DNA of 64,000 nucleotides from Agelaius tricolor (lineage: Eukaryota > Chordata > Aves > Passeriformes > Icteridae), in contig JALJCS010000001.1 in NCBI GenBank assembly GCA_023055355.1, positions 79,834,881 through 79,898,880 of the forward strand. The letters are read 5' to 3'. A model generated the notes under the pieces. The model was not told the origin of the DNA. It saw only the letters and a list, made by a program, of their open reading frames with translations, and searched no databases. Position numbers and translations under genes: made by a program. Below are positions 1-14,495 of the stretch, piece by piece; positions within the stretch are counted from its first letter, which is position 1; each line of letters starts with the position of its first letter.

Positions 1-273
1 TAACTTATAGACATTCACCTTCTACAACTCAGAGAACTGGGAAAGCATATGGTGTTAAGTGCTCAGTGAATTCTTTGGCAGATATTCTGGAAGAATAGTA
101 AAGCAGGAAAGGAGAGAGCAAAACATAATAGCAAAACAAAGAACATACCACATATAAATGTTGAGTGCTGCACTTTATTCAGAGTGGACCAACCTTTAAA
201 ACATTTGACATCAATTTCATTTGAAAGCTTTGAGCACTTATGGGATTTCTTAATGCAGTTAAGTAACTATATT
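1..273. other. Intergenic, nothing recognised
   Basis: AT-rich sequence with no conserved coding frame; it leads into a CR1 copy. Confidence 0.6.
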
Positions 274-487
274 GGAAGAAATGCTTTACTGTGAGGATGG
301 TTAGACACTGGAGCAGGTTGCCCAGGTAGATTGGCAATATTCCAACTCTGGAAGTGTTCAAAGCCAGGCTGGACAAGGCCTTTGGCAAGCTGTTTTAGAG
401 GGAGCTGTCCCTGCCCATGTCAGAGGAGACTGGGACTAGGTGATCTTTAAGGTCCATTTCAACCCCTTAATACTTTATGATTTTATT
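274..487 (+). repeat. CR1 LINE 3' fragment
   Basis: Carries standard CR1 landmarks in order: 'ggaagaaatgctttactgtg', 'gagcaggttgcccag', 'ggaagtgttcaaagccagg', 'gatctttaaggtcc', 'tttcaacccc', and a degenerate 'tatgatttta' 3' end. Short minus-strand open frames here are chance readings of the repeat. Confidence 0.85.
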
Positions 488-3400
488 ACACAAATCCCTA
501 AGAGAGCTGAATAATAACAATATCTGAGACATTAAAACCATTTCATTGCCTATGTGCTCTAACATCTTTGTGCTGGCCTGAAACCCCTCAGCAGCTCAAG
601 CACAGCAACTTTATAAACAAGTTCTGTAAGCTGCTGCAAGCACGTTGGCTGTCCAACAAAATGTCACCACCAAAATAATTTGCTCCTGAGGCACTACAAC
701 AGGTCATTGCACATGACTTCACCAAGAGTGCTAAAACCTACTACTAGGTTAGAGAAAACACTTGCAGGCTCAGAGTAAATGGCACTGTCTGTGCTGATAC
801 ACAGGCAGATTGCACAATGTGCATGATCCATACAGCAGATTGCTGCTGGGAATTGCACACCAAGTGCTGGCAGCTGTCTAAAGCCCCGCACAGTGGGAAG
901 TAGGTATGGAGAGCAAAGCTGGGGTGGTTCATCACTTCTCCTATTTTCTTTGAAGGAGCAGAAGCTATCCCTGAGAGTCACCAGAGCCAGAACACAATGT
1001 CTTACAATATAGGAAAGCCCCTTTTCTACCTTCCTTAGGAAAGACATGTTTAATTTAATTGGCATGAGGTATATTTGTTCCTAGATCGCTTGGGATGCAG
1101 CTAATGTTCTTACATGTGTTTGGGAGACATCTTATTCATGGGAAAATCTGATAAGACTCTGTAATATGCTGTTAAACCCTTCACAGAAACCACTATCAGC
1201 TCTCAAAGGAATGTTTGCCATCAGTCCCACCTCAGCCAGAGCAGCTCCCACAAGGAGTTTGGTGTAACTGAAGGGGTGGCCAGGGAAAGGCCTGGCAGCC
1301 TATGAGTGCTGCCAGAGGGATTCTACCAAGTTTTCATGCAAGGATGGGAGAGAAGTACCTCTGTAGTTTCTCTACTGGCACAGCTGTGCAGGGACTGGTA
1401 CATCTGCCCTCATGTCTTGGAGCAAACCTCTTGCTCTCACATTTGCCTTGAACAGAAACATTTACTTAAATCCAAAGAAAAAAAAAACAACTGGTCTTGT
1501 GATTCTATGCATTGTGAAAACAGAGGAGACCTATAAACTGTGTGGTTTACCTGCTTCATGTGTCATCCCACCACATAGCTGGCTCTAAGACCTGCCCAGA
1601 AATAGAAGTGGAAAAAAACAGACAGGTATAAGACATCTCTAAATAAGACTTTCTGAGGCAGGGAACAGCAACCCATTCTAACCATTGGTTAGAAAGACAC
1701 TATTTTCAGCTGCCAGCTATAATTAAACAGCTCATTTTCCTAAGGCAGAAGAAGATCACAAGCTTCCTCCACAGAAAAAGGTTTCGGTTTTTAATTAAGT
1801 TGCCAAGGAGCTGCTCTCACAGCCAAGCCTGTGAGATCTTGAGATTGTGGGGTTGGTCTGAGGCTGTCAGATTCGTCCATGTTTCATGAGAAAAACTACA
1901 TACTTTAATGAAGAATTAAATGAGCAGCCTTTTAGGCATTTAACCTCTTTTCCTGCTTTGTATCTTTGGACAAATAAGTAGGAGCTATTTGAGTAAAAAT
2001 GCTTGGAATTATCATGGTCTACTGTGAGTCACTCTCTCTTAGAGGACATCTTCCCAACAGTGAGGAGCAAACCAGGACTGCAGGCAAGAGGCAGGATCCC
2101 AGGGTAGCCAGAGGGGTCTGGGAGGAAAGAGAGAGGGGATTGCAGTCAGGGAGCAGCAAGAGTGGAGGCCCATCCATGGGAAGGGCTCTCCACACCACCT
2201 GTCCTGCTGGGACCAGCTCTCCTCTCTAACATCTGCTACCACCCAGGGCAGCCACTTTGCATGTCCCTGTCACCTCCTCTCTCCAGGGACTGGGAGCCCA
2301 CAGACAACCCTGGACAAGCTATAACATAAAGAATGGCCATACCCCACAACGTTGCAGGGAGAGCAAATATAGAGACATAGACAAACTCCACTGCACAAAA
2401 CCAGTGTCATGAATGCCTGGTGATATCATGTTATTTTTTTCCCCTCTCTTCCCAGTCCTACCCTTCATTATTAACTCTGATTTTATTGTTCAGATCTTGA
2501 ATTGCACTATTTTCTAAAGCATGTGTCTGAGAGTCAGTAAGCTAAACTAAGATGTGTTACATGGCATAGTATTGCTGCCTTGAGCAGAACTTTAAAAAGA
2601 TGGGCTCTCTTATGCCCCAAAATAATTCTTCCTTGTCCAGTAATGCTTAATGTATGTAATTATGTGCCAGATAACAATTTAACTTCTTTGACGTTTGAGA
2701 AATGCCAGGGTTCTGTTTCCTTGAGCGCTCCTACAAGAAAGGCAGCATTTCTTTGAGACCAACATGCTGAAATGCAACTCAGCACTGCTCTGGTCAAGGG
2801 GGGCAGCTGGGATCACCCCCAAATGCTGCTCAAAACCCTAATGCATGGCATGGAGGGCTGAGGGAAAATTAGAAGCCTGTTTTAGAGTTGTGTAGGCTGT
2901 GCTTGGTGAGGGTCAGAGAGGAGAGGCTTACCTACCTAGAGACTAGGTTTGCACAAGGTATGGAGAATTAAATGAAACTGTGACATTTCTGTCTGTAATT
3001 ACTATTTTTTTTTCCCTAAGAATAGACAATAAATATACTGCAGTTCCAGTAGGGGCATAAATGCCTTGCCTTATTGTTTTCAAGAAACCCTTTATTTTTC
3101 TAAGAAAACATTATTTCATTAAATACATGCTGCTTTCCAACAGCCCAATCAATATTTACCCTTTACTGACAATGCAATTAGGCCATCTGCTTCACTTGAT
3201 ATCCATTTTTCTTCCTAACTTCTCCCATGTCCCTTCCAGTCCCCCCACCCTTGCAGAGCTGCTATACCCCCAATAGCAATGGCAACTAAGGCTGCCAAAA
3301 GTGGTGACAGCAGTCAGTGCATCCAACAGACTCTAAAAGTCGAAAGGGAAAAGAAGGGCTTTCTGCATTCTCCTTACTTTAGTAACCCTGATGTATCCAC

Positions 3401-4120
3401 TAGGTCGGCCCAGGGGAGCAGAGAACTGAGAAACTTGCGACTGAGAAACCCTTGTGACTGAGAAACTTCAAAACTTGAACTTTGCAGGTAAGATATAATT
3501 ATGAGGCTTTGTGTGTTTTTTTCTTTTTTCTTCTTCCTTTTTTTTTTTTATTTAGGAAGCTGAAATTTGAGACAAAACACTTGTATCTCTCTATTTGTCT
3601 TGATATACATCTTATCCCCGTAAATAAAGGTTTTTTTCTATGGCAGCAACATTAAAACTACTGAAGAAAGAAAAGGCATTTATTTTCCTATAAACCTTTT
3701 ACACTCAACTGTCTCCCCCTTGGCACTCTACTGGGAAGTGGGACAGCTTACTTTATTTAATAACCCCTGTATAGTCTGTGCATTCCTTTGAAGTTTTGTA
3801 TTTCTAATACTTTCTAAATAAAACACCAAACAAACTCATCATACAAAGTGCATCCAGTCACCACCTGAATTTTAATGCTCCATTTCTGAAGTCTGTTTTC
3901 TGCCCCACAGATTTTTAAATATATGTTCTTATTGTGTCTCTGGAAAAAGACATGTCTCAGTGACAGCTAAACCCATTTAAGTAGCCATTTGCCTCCAGAT
4001 ACAGAAAGCTTGTGCAAAGCTTGCAAAGCATTGCTCTGTGCCCATAAACTGTATAAAGCCAGGGAATTAAGTGGAATTGCCCGACCTAAAGCTTATTTAC
4101 AAAGAAGGAAAGCTAATCAC
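488..4120. other. Intergenic, no gene recognised
   Basis: AT-rich with many stops in all frames. The longest open frame (minus strand, 694-1065) shows no recognisable domain or splice context. Poly-pyrimidine and A runs (about 1480, 3530) are the only low-complexity stretches. Confidence 0.6.
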
Positions 4121-4555
4121 ATTTAATACTCAAAAATGAGACAACTGCCTGGGTTAGATGTCATCCAGGAACATGTCTCAAGAAAGGAGAGGGTGGACAG
4201 GATTTAGGTGTGTATATATTTGCTATTCTCACAGAATCTGTCAAGCAGGTGTTTATTGACTTCCTGAGCCAGAGGCTACATCCAGACAACTATATTTAAT
4301 AGTTTCTGATGGACCTGGCCTCTCCTAGTAGGTACAATGCCTTTCTGAACCCATTTTCATCTGCTGGGACCATGATGTCCTGCAGCAATGAGTTCCACAA
4401 CTCTGACTCTTTAGGAAGACATCTCTGTGCAATACATCTGACAAAGTCACAGGAGCAACTTGCTATGTTTTGCAGCATAACTCTCACCTGCCTTACCTCA
4501 CAGCTCTCTGTTCTCCCTTCTGAGGTTAAGGGAATATTTGATTCCACTGGGTAGC
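4121..4555. repeat. Possible ancient interspersed repeat
   Basis: Phrases such as 'gcaatgagttccacaactctg' (20 of its bases around 4385-4405) resemble old amniote LINE 3' ends I have seen in vertebrate genomes. Both strands have about 80-codon open frames but no domain. Family assignment is uncertain. Confidence 0.25.
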
Positions 4556-7500
4556 ACTGGCTACAGTTAGTACTGGAGTTGTGGGAGCTGATTCCTACAG
4601 CACCTAAATGACTAAGTATTTTGCTCTCTGTTTTTTTTTTCTCTTAGTAATCCCTAATGTTCTCTTTCCCTTTGAATTTGAATATCAGCTCTTCCCAGAG
4701 TGCTGGTAGCTAAGTCATGTTTGCATTTAGCTAGGGCCATTCCCTGCCTTGTGCTTTACTTGCAGTCACTGATAGAATTTCACCTGTCATTTTCTTACCA
4801 GGTCAGTCAGCATCATGAAATTCTAGAGCAAGATGAACTCTAGATACCAATTCAAAAATTTAAACAGAAAACAAACCAACTTTGTCTGCTGAAGGGTGAA
4901 AATGAGAGAAAATAGTAGGACAAAAGACACTGTTTTACAGCACCTCATCCCTAAAGGAGCTGCTGTTCAGCTGTCTGCTTCGTAGCACAATTTATAAATT
5001 CCTTTATCTTACCAGAGATTAAATTTCCAACCCTGCAAAGGATCAGTGTTCAAATACTTCCCAGGTTCTTAACAGTGACCTTAAGAAGGACTTAAGTAGT
5101 GATTAAATTTTATAGTAATCTCAAGACAGAGAGCATTCAATAAGTTCATATTTGCTCAAGAAGCTAGAGACTTCTGAAGGAAACTTCTATATCCATGACA
5201 AAGGGCACCAGCTCCACAGAGGCTCTGGCTGATACCACAAACAGTTGTTTGTGGTTGCTCTGACTTTCATACCCACAACCTGGAAATGGCTCATGGAGGG
5301 ACATCCTGCCAAGGGTAGACTGCAGGCACCCTAGGAGCTGAGCAAAACCATGTGCTTTCAAAGAAGTGAAAGAAATACAAAAGAGGTTGCATTTTTGAGT
5401 GACCCTAGGAAGAAAAACAGCCAGATAAATCTCGGTTTGTGTGTTAGTAAATTATTTTTAAAATTGACACCAGAAAATATAATGCTATAAATAGCAGAAG
5501 CAGAAAGGAAAAACAGAAAATGTTTCTGTGAGCAACAATAAATCCCAGGAACTACAAGCTCTAGCAGATGTAATGGCACTAAATTTTTAAGATGGCTTTA
5601 GAAAGTAGAGGCTCTACATGTAGAAGTCAGGTTCTATTTAATTATTAAAGCCTCTGTGGAATAATAAGAAAATAGATTGATCAACCAGATATTTAACAGT
5701 GCACAGGCACTGGACAAAAAACATGCTCAATAAAATATATTTAACCCTCTGTATGCATGTGCACACTTTATAAGTATGTTCACATGCTGTAGCAAGCCCA
5801 CAAGAGTGCACCTTCACAGCCTATTAAAAAAAGCATTTAATTTTGCAGCTTGTGCTGGCAATGGACTTTCTTGCCATTAGTGTTCAGTGCTTGGGCACTT
5901 CTGGGCAAGGAAATTAACAGTCAACAGGTCATAGCTCATGCCCAGGCATGTAAATAAACTTTGTACTTTTCATGTGTGTTTCTTACGGAAAAATGTACTT
6001 AACTTTGACCCACAGGAATTTATATTTAACTACATTTGTATCTTGACAATCACAGGTAATGTCTTTTTTCTATCTTGTATGCAAAAGTATTAGGAATATT
6101 AATAAAGGTCAGAGAATGATGTTTGTTAATTGATCTGTTACAGCTTTAGAAAGCAATTTTGTGCACAAAAATATAAAGAGACTAAAACTAGGATTTGCTT
6201 AATATACAGGATTCCATTTGCAGAAGTGTTCAGTCGAACTATATGAGTTTGTGTTATGTTTTCTGAGGTTGACAATGAAGAAGCAGGTTACATTTTGGTC
6301 AGAGGTGAAGGGCTGTAAAATATATCTTTCTCCTTTTCCACAATACTACTTGATTCCTCTGAACTCGAGCATTCTAAAATTTTTATCTCATTATGATTAA
6401 TTATATAACTGTAATTCCAAATAACATTATACTAATATTTATATGGAAAAGCAAAACAGCTGCTTTTGTTCAGAATTCAATTTGGCTCCTTTCCAGCAAA
6501 CAAATTGAAAATTTTCAGTTTTCATTAAATTTTCCCTTTTTAGCTATTACTCATTTCAGCCTTTTTAATCAAAGACCTTCAGTTTCAGAATATTTTACTT
6601 AATTTCATTAAATCTTTTAATGTACATCTCATTTTACTAGATCTAAATAAATTGCTGAACTAACAAAAAGACCAGATATGTAAGGAAATTGTTTCCTTGA
6701 ATTTAATTAGAGATACAGGCTTCCTCTGGACATCCTCCTCTCCACAAAGTACTTTCTGGAGTGACTTCACTCCACTTCTATGTTTTAAATGGCCAGATTT
6801 TACAGGATATTCAAGTCACACAATAATAAAGTCACAGTCTAAATGGGGGAAAGTAATTGGGCAATTGTTGTTCCAGATGCTTGTATAGAAATACATATTA
6901 AAAGAAATACAGATAAGGAATATTTAGCAATATTTCCTCTTATTTGTACCCAGAACTTGTTGCATCAGCTCAACAGCAGTAAACTCTTACTTATTGCCTA
7001 TGTCTCCTCCATGCTGCTGTAACAGAGGATCACTGCAGTTCCTGAATAAGTGGGTTTCAACTATACCTTAGACTGTACACCCAGGACATGATTTAATTAT
7101 CCTGTAGTATGAAAGTCAGTTTTAATATTTTTAAGAGTGGATTTCGTAAATGCGAAGGCATTTAGATGTTCATTGGGACTTCCAAAAGCATCTAAGCATA
7201 TGAAATTGTCAGGAGTTCAGTCCTCCTACACAACCTGCACAGCACCCATCTGCTTTGTTAGGCACTGAAATCCTTGTTAAAGTCTTGCCCCTTGCTAAGG
7301 AAAACCATGGCCCAGAACTGATTTTTCAGCCATTCAATTGAAGGTAATTATTGTGCCAGTACTGTAGCTGACCCATCTTCCAAAGTTCTGCTAGAGGTGA
7401 AAACTCCTTCCTGGATGAGCTTCCAGCCTGAACACTGAGAATGATGGTGAAGCATTAATGTAACTTCAAATACCAGGCAGAAATAGCCAAGCCCACTGGT

Positions 7501-10500
7501 GTTAGGCTGACCCTAGACTTTCTAACTACTGATAAAACAGACTCTTCTCCTCTAAATGACACTAGGACATATTTAATGAGGATGTTTTGGGTTTTCTTCC
7601 ACTGCATAGGAGTTTTGTCCCAGTGAGAGCACTGACAGCTCTCTCAGCAGTAAGGCCTGAGCAAAGCTTGAGACTGACTGGTATTTGCAGATGGATTTAG
7701 CCAGGATGGCTGAAAGAGCCCCTGATCTGCTGCTCCTAGGGCAGAGCAGCAAGGTAACACTTGTGTTCCCCCTTGTGCAGAGCAGCAAGGAGTGTCACCC
7801 TGTGTATGAGCATGGCATAAAGTGCACACAGCTGGCACTGGTTCATCAGGCTGTGACTCCTGGCCTTTGGAGGTGCATGAGCATCCTGTTCAGCTTCTCC
7901 TTCTCCAGGGACACCAGGCACTGCAGGAGGAGTGGTGCAAACAGTGGGAATGGCTGCAGCTACACCCACAGCTCTGCCTGTGAGCACAGGCAGCAAATGC
8001 AGCAGGAGCACATGCAGGCAGGGATGCAACAATGACCAGACTTCAGAGATATGGCTAAGAGGTTTTTTAAAGCAGCATTTCTCAGAACAAGAAAAATGCC
8101 CAGAATGGGAATGAGTCTTAAAAGAGATATGGACAAGTTCTTTCTCCTGCTGTCCCCTGAAATGAGGAGCTGGTAAGGAACAGCTGTCCTCTGCAACCTA
8201 AACTAGGGACTTTTGGCTGCATTAATAAATTAAATAATGCTGGAGACCAATCCCTGGAAAACTTAAACGACTGGAGTGGCACTGCAATGTCCCCAGTGTC
8301 AAACTGGATCAGGAGACTTGTTAACAATTTAACTGAACAGATGACTGGGCTACAGTGCTTGTATCTGCCATAGCATTTTTTTATCGACTAGAAAAAACAG
8401 AGTCCTCACAAAATCCTCTACTGATGTTCCTCAGTGGGCACTAGTTCACAGGAGTTTTGCAGCTCCAAAATCCATTCTGTTCATGGTTTGGGAACTGTCT
8501 CTGGTGTTTGCTGTAGTCATACTTTCCTGGTTTCACACAAATTTCTGCAGACATTCAAACCTAAGCTGCAGGCACACTTGCTCAGTCTCTTGAAAAAGAA
8601 CCCCACAACAAATTACAATCCCCTCCACACAGCAGGGCCTGTTATTACTTCACTAATCAAAGCAAGTACCATCAAAGGACCTGCAGAAAGGAAACTTGCA
8701 TATATACATCAAGCTTGTTCCAATTTTAAAAATCACTCATTGCCTAATTCATTAACCAGTAGGAAGGAGAAATGAAACGTTAAATTTAGCAGAGATGCTA
8801 CTGCTAATTATTAACCACAGTCTCTCATTAAGCACTTGCCTATCATTCTAATATACAGTATGAACAAAAGAGGATAAAATATAGTCTATCATTAAATTGG
8901 AACCTAATGATATCCAATTGAACAAGCATGAGGTCATTTTCTCAGAAGATCAACCAGTGGCTTTCTCTTGCTGTTGTTAATTAACTGGGGCCTCATTGTC
9001 TGGAAATAGTGTGCATTATTTCCATATCACATTCATTACTGTCACAAATAAGGACAGAAGTGTACTTCACACCTGAACAAGAAGCACTGCCACAGGATGT
9101 AGCTTCAATTGCTATCTTCGTACTGCTTTATTTGATAAGGGACAATTATATTTACAGGACAAAATCTCCCTGTGTGACTCAGGTTTGACTCTTCTCATGG
9201 TCAAAAGAGTTGCTTTGTGTAGACATTACACAATTAACTACTCTCTTTGCTGGGTTCCAAAGCAAAACTGTGCAACTCTTAACTGCCATACTAATCAACT
9301 CTGAAAGGCAGATCAATATCCCATTGCTCTGTCCTGGTAGCAAGTTAGTCATTTAGAAACCACCTATTCATGCTTGTGTTGAGGACAATGTTTCTCATCA
9401 CAAATGATGAAATTGCTAAGGTAAATGCTGCCTGTGTGGAACTCAAGGTAATAGCTCACAGCAATATTTGTCACTCTTCTCAAGAAAATGCAGATTATAA
9501 TGGCCTATGATTTTTTCTGTGAGGCTTGAATCAAGATGAATCCAATGGATAAGATCTTTTCTGTGGCTTTCTCAATTTTTCCATTTAGTTTTGCAAATCT
9601 GAAGTGGGTACTGGGGAAAAGAGAAACTTTGTGATCTGTGTGAGATTCTTTGGCCTAACTCAAAGAATTCCTAGGAAAGCATATTCAAATTTGAGCTTGC
9701 TTCTAAAAATACACAAATGGCAACTGCCTTCCTCTCAAATCCATTCTCATCTTCTACCATTTAGGAAATCAACTACAGATGAGCCCAACTGTGACAAACC
9801 ATGTGAAAGTAAAAGCAGTGAGATTTAAATGATGTAATTATAGATGTTGGAAAGTTAGTTGCCTAGGTGTCAACTGCCATGGTCAATCCACAATCAAAAG
9901 GCAACTTCAAAGAGCAATTCATTTGACCAATCTCAGCCTGAGAGAAATTGCCTTCTGGAAAAGCCTGGTTTTATCCACTGACTACAAGAGTGTCTCTGCT
10001 AATTATCTTTGACTTAGCCACATTTTTGACAGATAGTTGAGATGCATGTCACCTTATGTGCCACCTTACATCTACCATTCATGAAATAAAGATATTACAT
10101 ATTGATAGTTTTCAATATGTTAGAATTCTGGGTTTCCAAGCTGCACAACTATTTTCTAGGCTGCTTCCAGTATTTCTGCCTTTGACAGGAACAAATGCCC
10201 CTTGATTTTCCTTTACTTTTCAGCTCCACTGAAACACAATGAATATTTGAATACAGGTTTCACAATAGTTGGAGGGTTTAACAGCTTTTAAAAGCCCCTA
10301 TCCTGCATTACTTTGTTTTGCAGTTGTGAGCACACAGCAATTCCCTACAGCTAAGGGTTATCATTTCTCTTTGAACCAGAAGTTCATCTTAAGACATATC
10401 AAAATGGCTAAAAGAACACTTGAAGATGGTCTTTTCTGAAAGAGATTATTAATTTATTTTCTGATTTTCCATGTTTGCTAAAATCTGCATTGCTCTTTTT

Positions 10501-11340
10501 GCTAATTCCTCATCTTTTAACCTGCCATTTAAGTTTGTGCCCTTGGCCTTCAGAACCAAACCTTCCTCTTTCTTGATCTTGCAAATAGGTCAAGGGGCTG
10601 GTTCTTTAGTGCTTTCTATCACTCTCATAGACTTCACTACAAGGAAGGCTTTGAAAACTTCTTTGAACAGTCAACATTTTCCCTGGTTATTGCTCCTCTC
10701 CTTTATTAGCAGAAAATTTCAAAATTTATTACTATTGCAACACCTTAATTTCTGTTAGATTTTGTGACTGTCTAATCAGCATTAGCAATTTAGTATAAGC
10801 TTGTCCAAAAGGTAACATTCATCTTGTCGGGACAGTTAAAGGACTAAAAATGAAACAAATTGTCTTCAATTACATATTACATAAAGATTTGCTGTGAATG
10901 CTGCATTCCTAAATTAAGCTATTCCTACTCCTTTCCTCTAACAAGAAAGGCTATAATAGTCTCCCAGTCTGTTTCAATATTTTCATATTTTCCTGCAACA
11001 CATTACAAAACAATACAACCCAATGCCCACCAGAATCTTCCCTGCAGCTTTTGTCCCCCATCTCCCTCTGCCAAGCACTCAAATTTGTACCCCTTGTTGC
11101 CTGCTGCCTTCATCTGGCATGGTTACCACTAACCTACCACTCGCATCACTGCTGATCTCACCACGGATTGATCATGTTACTTGGCCATTGACTTTACCAT
11201 GCCACCCAATGCCTTGGAAAGTAACTTATTGTCTCCAAAGTGGGATATTTGATTGTGGTTTTCACAAAAGACTATCAGTTTTTCAGCTATGCCTACTTTG
11301 GAATAACACTGTTCAGTTCCAGTCTGACCACATCTGTAAG
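4556..11340. other. Intergenic, no gene recognised
   Basis: Mostly AT-rich unique-looking sequence. A near-duplicate pair of about 36 bases sharing 'cagagcagcaagg' occurs at 7741-7800. A 116-codon open frame on the + strand (7685-8035) overlaps it, but it is rich in Ser/Gln/Cys and has no known motif. Confidence 0.55.
7741..7800. repeat. Two-copy local tandem repeat
   Basis: 'gcagagcagcaaggtaacac' (7741) recurs as 'gcagagcagcaaggagtgtcac' type sequence about 36 bases later, both near 'ttgtg'. Likely a local duplication with drift. Confidence 0.5.
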
Positions 11341-11344
11341 TAGC

Positions 11345-11820
11345 AGTGATCGTGTATTAGGTCTAGAAAATTAATAAAAGACATCAATGATAAGAAAATT
11401 GGATAGTAGGATTATGCCACAGTCCAGACAGCCATAATACACAGAGCACCATCATAGTTTCAGAAAGCTGCAACCCATACAGACTAACACCAAACCACAT
11501 CAGAAGAATTCAGGTATCTGCCCATACAGAGTAACATCTCATCACTTCAGAAAGCAGCAAGTATCTACCCTTCTTGTTCTTTAGCCCAACCTTTTATACC
11601 CCTCATGTTCATTCATTCCACCTGTGTGCCCTCTGTTCCCTTTGGTGGTTGGTCAGTGCACCTGGGCACTCCATGGCTCATTACTGTCAATGCTGGTCAC
11701 CTGCTTCTCACAGCTGTAGCCCATCAGGGATGAGGATAGGCCACAGCCCATTCCCAATTACCACAAACTGTACCTACAGGATTATACAAGCAAACCTAGG
11801 TATTAAATCATAGGACAGAA
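11345..11820 (-). mobile_element. Possible LTR-like element, minus orientation
   Basis: Read on the minus strand, a TATAAAAGG box (near 11599-11591) is followed by a long non-coding tract with repeated 'gcagatacc'/'agatacttgctgc' wording and 'ttctgaa' blocks, as in retroviral LTR leaders. I could not find matching target-site duplications, so boundaries and class are weak. Confidence 0.3.
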
Positions 11821-14491
11821 CTGAGCAGTAATGTCTTCATGGCTCTCAGTGCCTCTCTGCAGTAGGACAAGATTCCAGCTCCACTCACACCAGGGTCCTG
11901 TCTCTCTCCTTGGCCTCAGAGGCCCTGCTTGCAGTTGAACACTATGGCCATTGGGTATGTGCACACACAGGGAGGAATTTGTCTGGACTTATGCAGGTGG
12001 TCCTTCATCTGAATCAGTCAGCTGTGCTGCCATCATTAATGGCATGTAGAAGTTTTAGGCTGTGATTCATCTGATTTATTTAGATATTTGCTTTAAGATG
12101 ACATAAATCACATCTTAAAACTGCCTGTCTCTCACCACAGAGCTGAGAGTGACAGTGATTTAAATGTATATAGAGACAAACACCTAGAAGTAACATCCAT
12201 ACTAATGTTGTTGTAAACAGTCTCAGGGCCACGTGGCAGGAGCAGCCCAGACAAGCACTCCACCTCCAAGAAAGGATGATGATGTGTGACCTCTCCATGG
12301 AGAAAAGCCCCAGTCTTGGATCCCTCCTCAGTTCTTCTCATGAGCTCTTTGGGGGAGTGCTAATTGAATGAGACCAAAACCATGTCGATGACTTTTCTAG
12401 CAAGTTTACAGCACAAACAATCAAGTTCACAGTCCTTGGTCCATTGGCACTCTTGATTTAATATATGTTCCCAGAATGTCATTGCTACTTTTTAACAGAA
12501 TCCTGATACCAGATACAGAATCCTGAATCCTTATAAGTTTCTCTCTCAGCTTTAAATGCTAAAACTGACTTGGGACCAGGAAATTTTGGTAGCTGTATTA
12601 TTTCTCTCTTTTCTCAGGACACCTAGGAAATTTCAGGATCAACACCTTCTCACAGAGAGTATTGCTTTGTTGAACTGCTTTACTGTTAGACAAATCACAG
12701 TTTAGTATCACATGCCATCACCCGGTAACTTCAACAACTGCACTCATCTCCATCTGTTGTTTAATGTTTACTTAAGCCTGGAGGGAATGAGGTGCCCAAA
12801 GACACAGACACACAGTGGCAAAAAGCATTACTTTGTGATGCTGTTTCCATCAAAAAATTTACTCAGCCCCCATCCACAGCAGTTCTTCGACCTGTTCTAT
12901 AGGATGGGAACCAGAGCTTCCCTGCCCACACGAACCTGCTGTCTGCTTATCCTGCCCACCTACATATGAACCTTCCAGCCCCTTGTACAAGGAGTAAGAG
13001 CTCCAATAGGAGGGGTTCAGCACCCCCTCTTTTTCATCCCAGAACAATGTAGCTCAGTGCTTAGTTTCCATACATGCAACATAGGTCTGAAGCTGCTCAG
13101 TCAAAGAAGATAACAGAATAAATAAGCTCCCATATTCTGTTTTATTGCTTTGGTTAGACTGAGCTTTATTGGGCATCTATTAAATCTGCAGAATTACTGG
13201 GTCTTGTCAGGATATGGTATGAGACAAATAACTCTGCACAGCCCTGAAGAAAATAAGGTTATTCTGGTATGCAAAGAAGGAGTCCCAGCTCTTGCTGGAG
13301 CTGTTACAGAAAACTGAGCTGCCTGTGAAGCTCAAGCACCTCTGGCAACAACCCCATGAGAGTTTTGAAGATTTAAGTCTTTGATACCGAAGATACAGAT
13401 TAAGTTGGGTTTATGCTCAAAGGTTCAGTCATTTGCCCAATAGAAAAAAATGTCATTTCTCATGGTGGTATAAAAGGCTGACAAGGATAAAAAGGCTGAC
13501 CCTGAATCTTGATGATATAGTGATAACTGTGGGTTCTCTGTCTTCCAGCAAGTTACTTGGCTATGCTTTGAGGGTGGAGGTGATCTTGGGCCACTGGAAT
13601 CCATTACAGAATCCCTAAAACAGTCTTTATAATGATTTTTCAATTTGTATAATCTGATGTTTTCAAGAAAGGCAATTTGAACATACTGAATATCTTGATG
13701 CAACCTGGTAGCAACATCATAGCAGGTGTTTCACTGAAATTTGTAATTAATGCAGAGCTCAAACACCTTTAGTTCATACTTTAAAATTAAATTTTCTTTC
13801 CATAACCCCTGCAGTAATTCTTCAGGGGACTGTAATATCATCTGTATCATATTTTTAGAAAAATATTCCCCCAACTATTGCTAGGGAACAATTTAAATTT
13901 CTCTGTCCTGGATTTTAGTCTCAACTTTAAGGATTTCTTACCATCTGCAGCACAAGCTGCATGCACTTTTATACCACTTCTTCAAATATAAATAATCTTA
14001 AAATTCATCCACAAGAATGTGACCTCTGAATGTTTACCTGGCACAAACTCTAGAAAAAATTTTCCCTGTTGGGAAAAACTCATTCTGGGAATCATTCCCT
14101 TTCTGACAGAACAGAGCACCAAGTTCACAGCCTTTGTTATTTTGTGACCTCTCTATCCACGAGAAGTTCTCTTGTGCTGCCCTCTTGCTTGGCCTCAGGG
14201 AATTTAGCAGTGAAGAGTCAGGATTTAGCCTCTGCCCCACTAGAAACTACTCATTCTCCCTTCTTTGTGGCTTATTTCAGATGCAACCTCAGCCTATAGC
14301 AGCTTACAAGATTCTCACTGAACTGTCTTAGGAGGAACAAAAAGTAAGACAGGGGCATGGGGATGGAAACAGTGGTTGCAGCCAGGCTGCCATGCAGACT
14401 CCCACACCCATAGGGTGAGCATGATTCAAGCAGCTTTGACTCTTTCCCCTTTCAAGCAGGGAAATAATATGGTAATAGCTCTGTTCATATA
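11821..14491. other. Intergenic, no gene recognised
   Basis: No coding or RNA gene signal. Open frames reach only about 90 codons and overlap on both strands, as expected by chance. Confidence 0.55.
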
Positions 14492-14495
14492 AGCT

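Noticed and set aside
694..1065. 123-codon minus-strand open frame
   Set aside because: No homology recognised, no regulatory context; length is within chance expectation for this amount of DNA.
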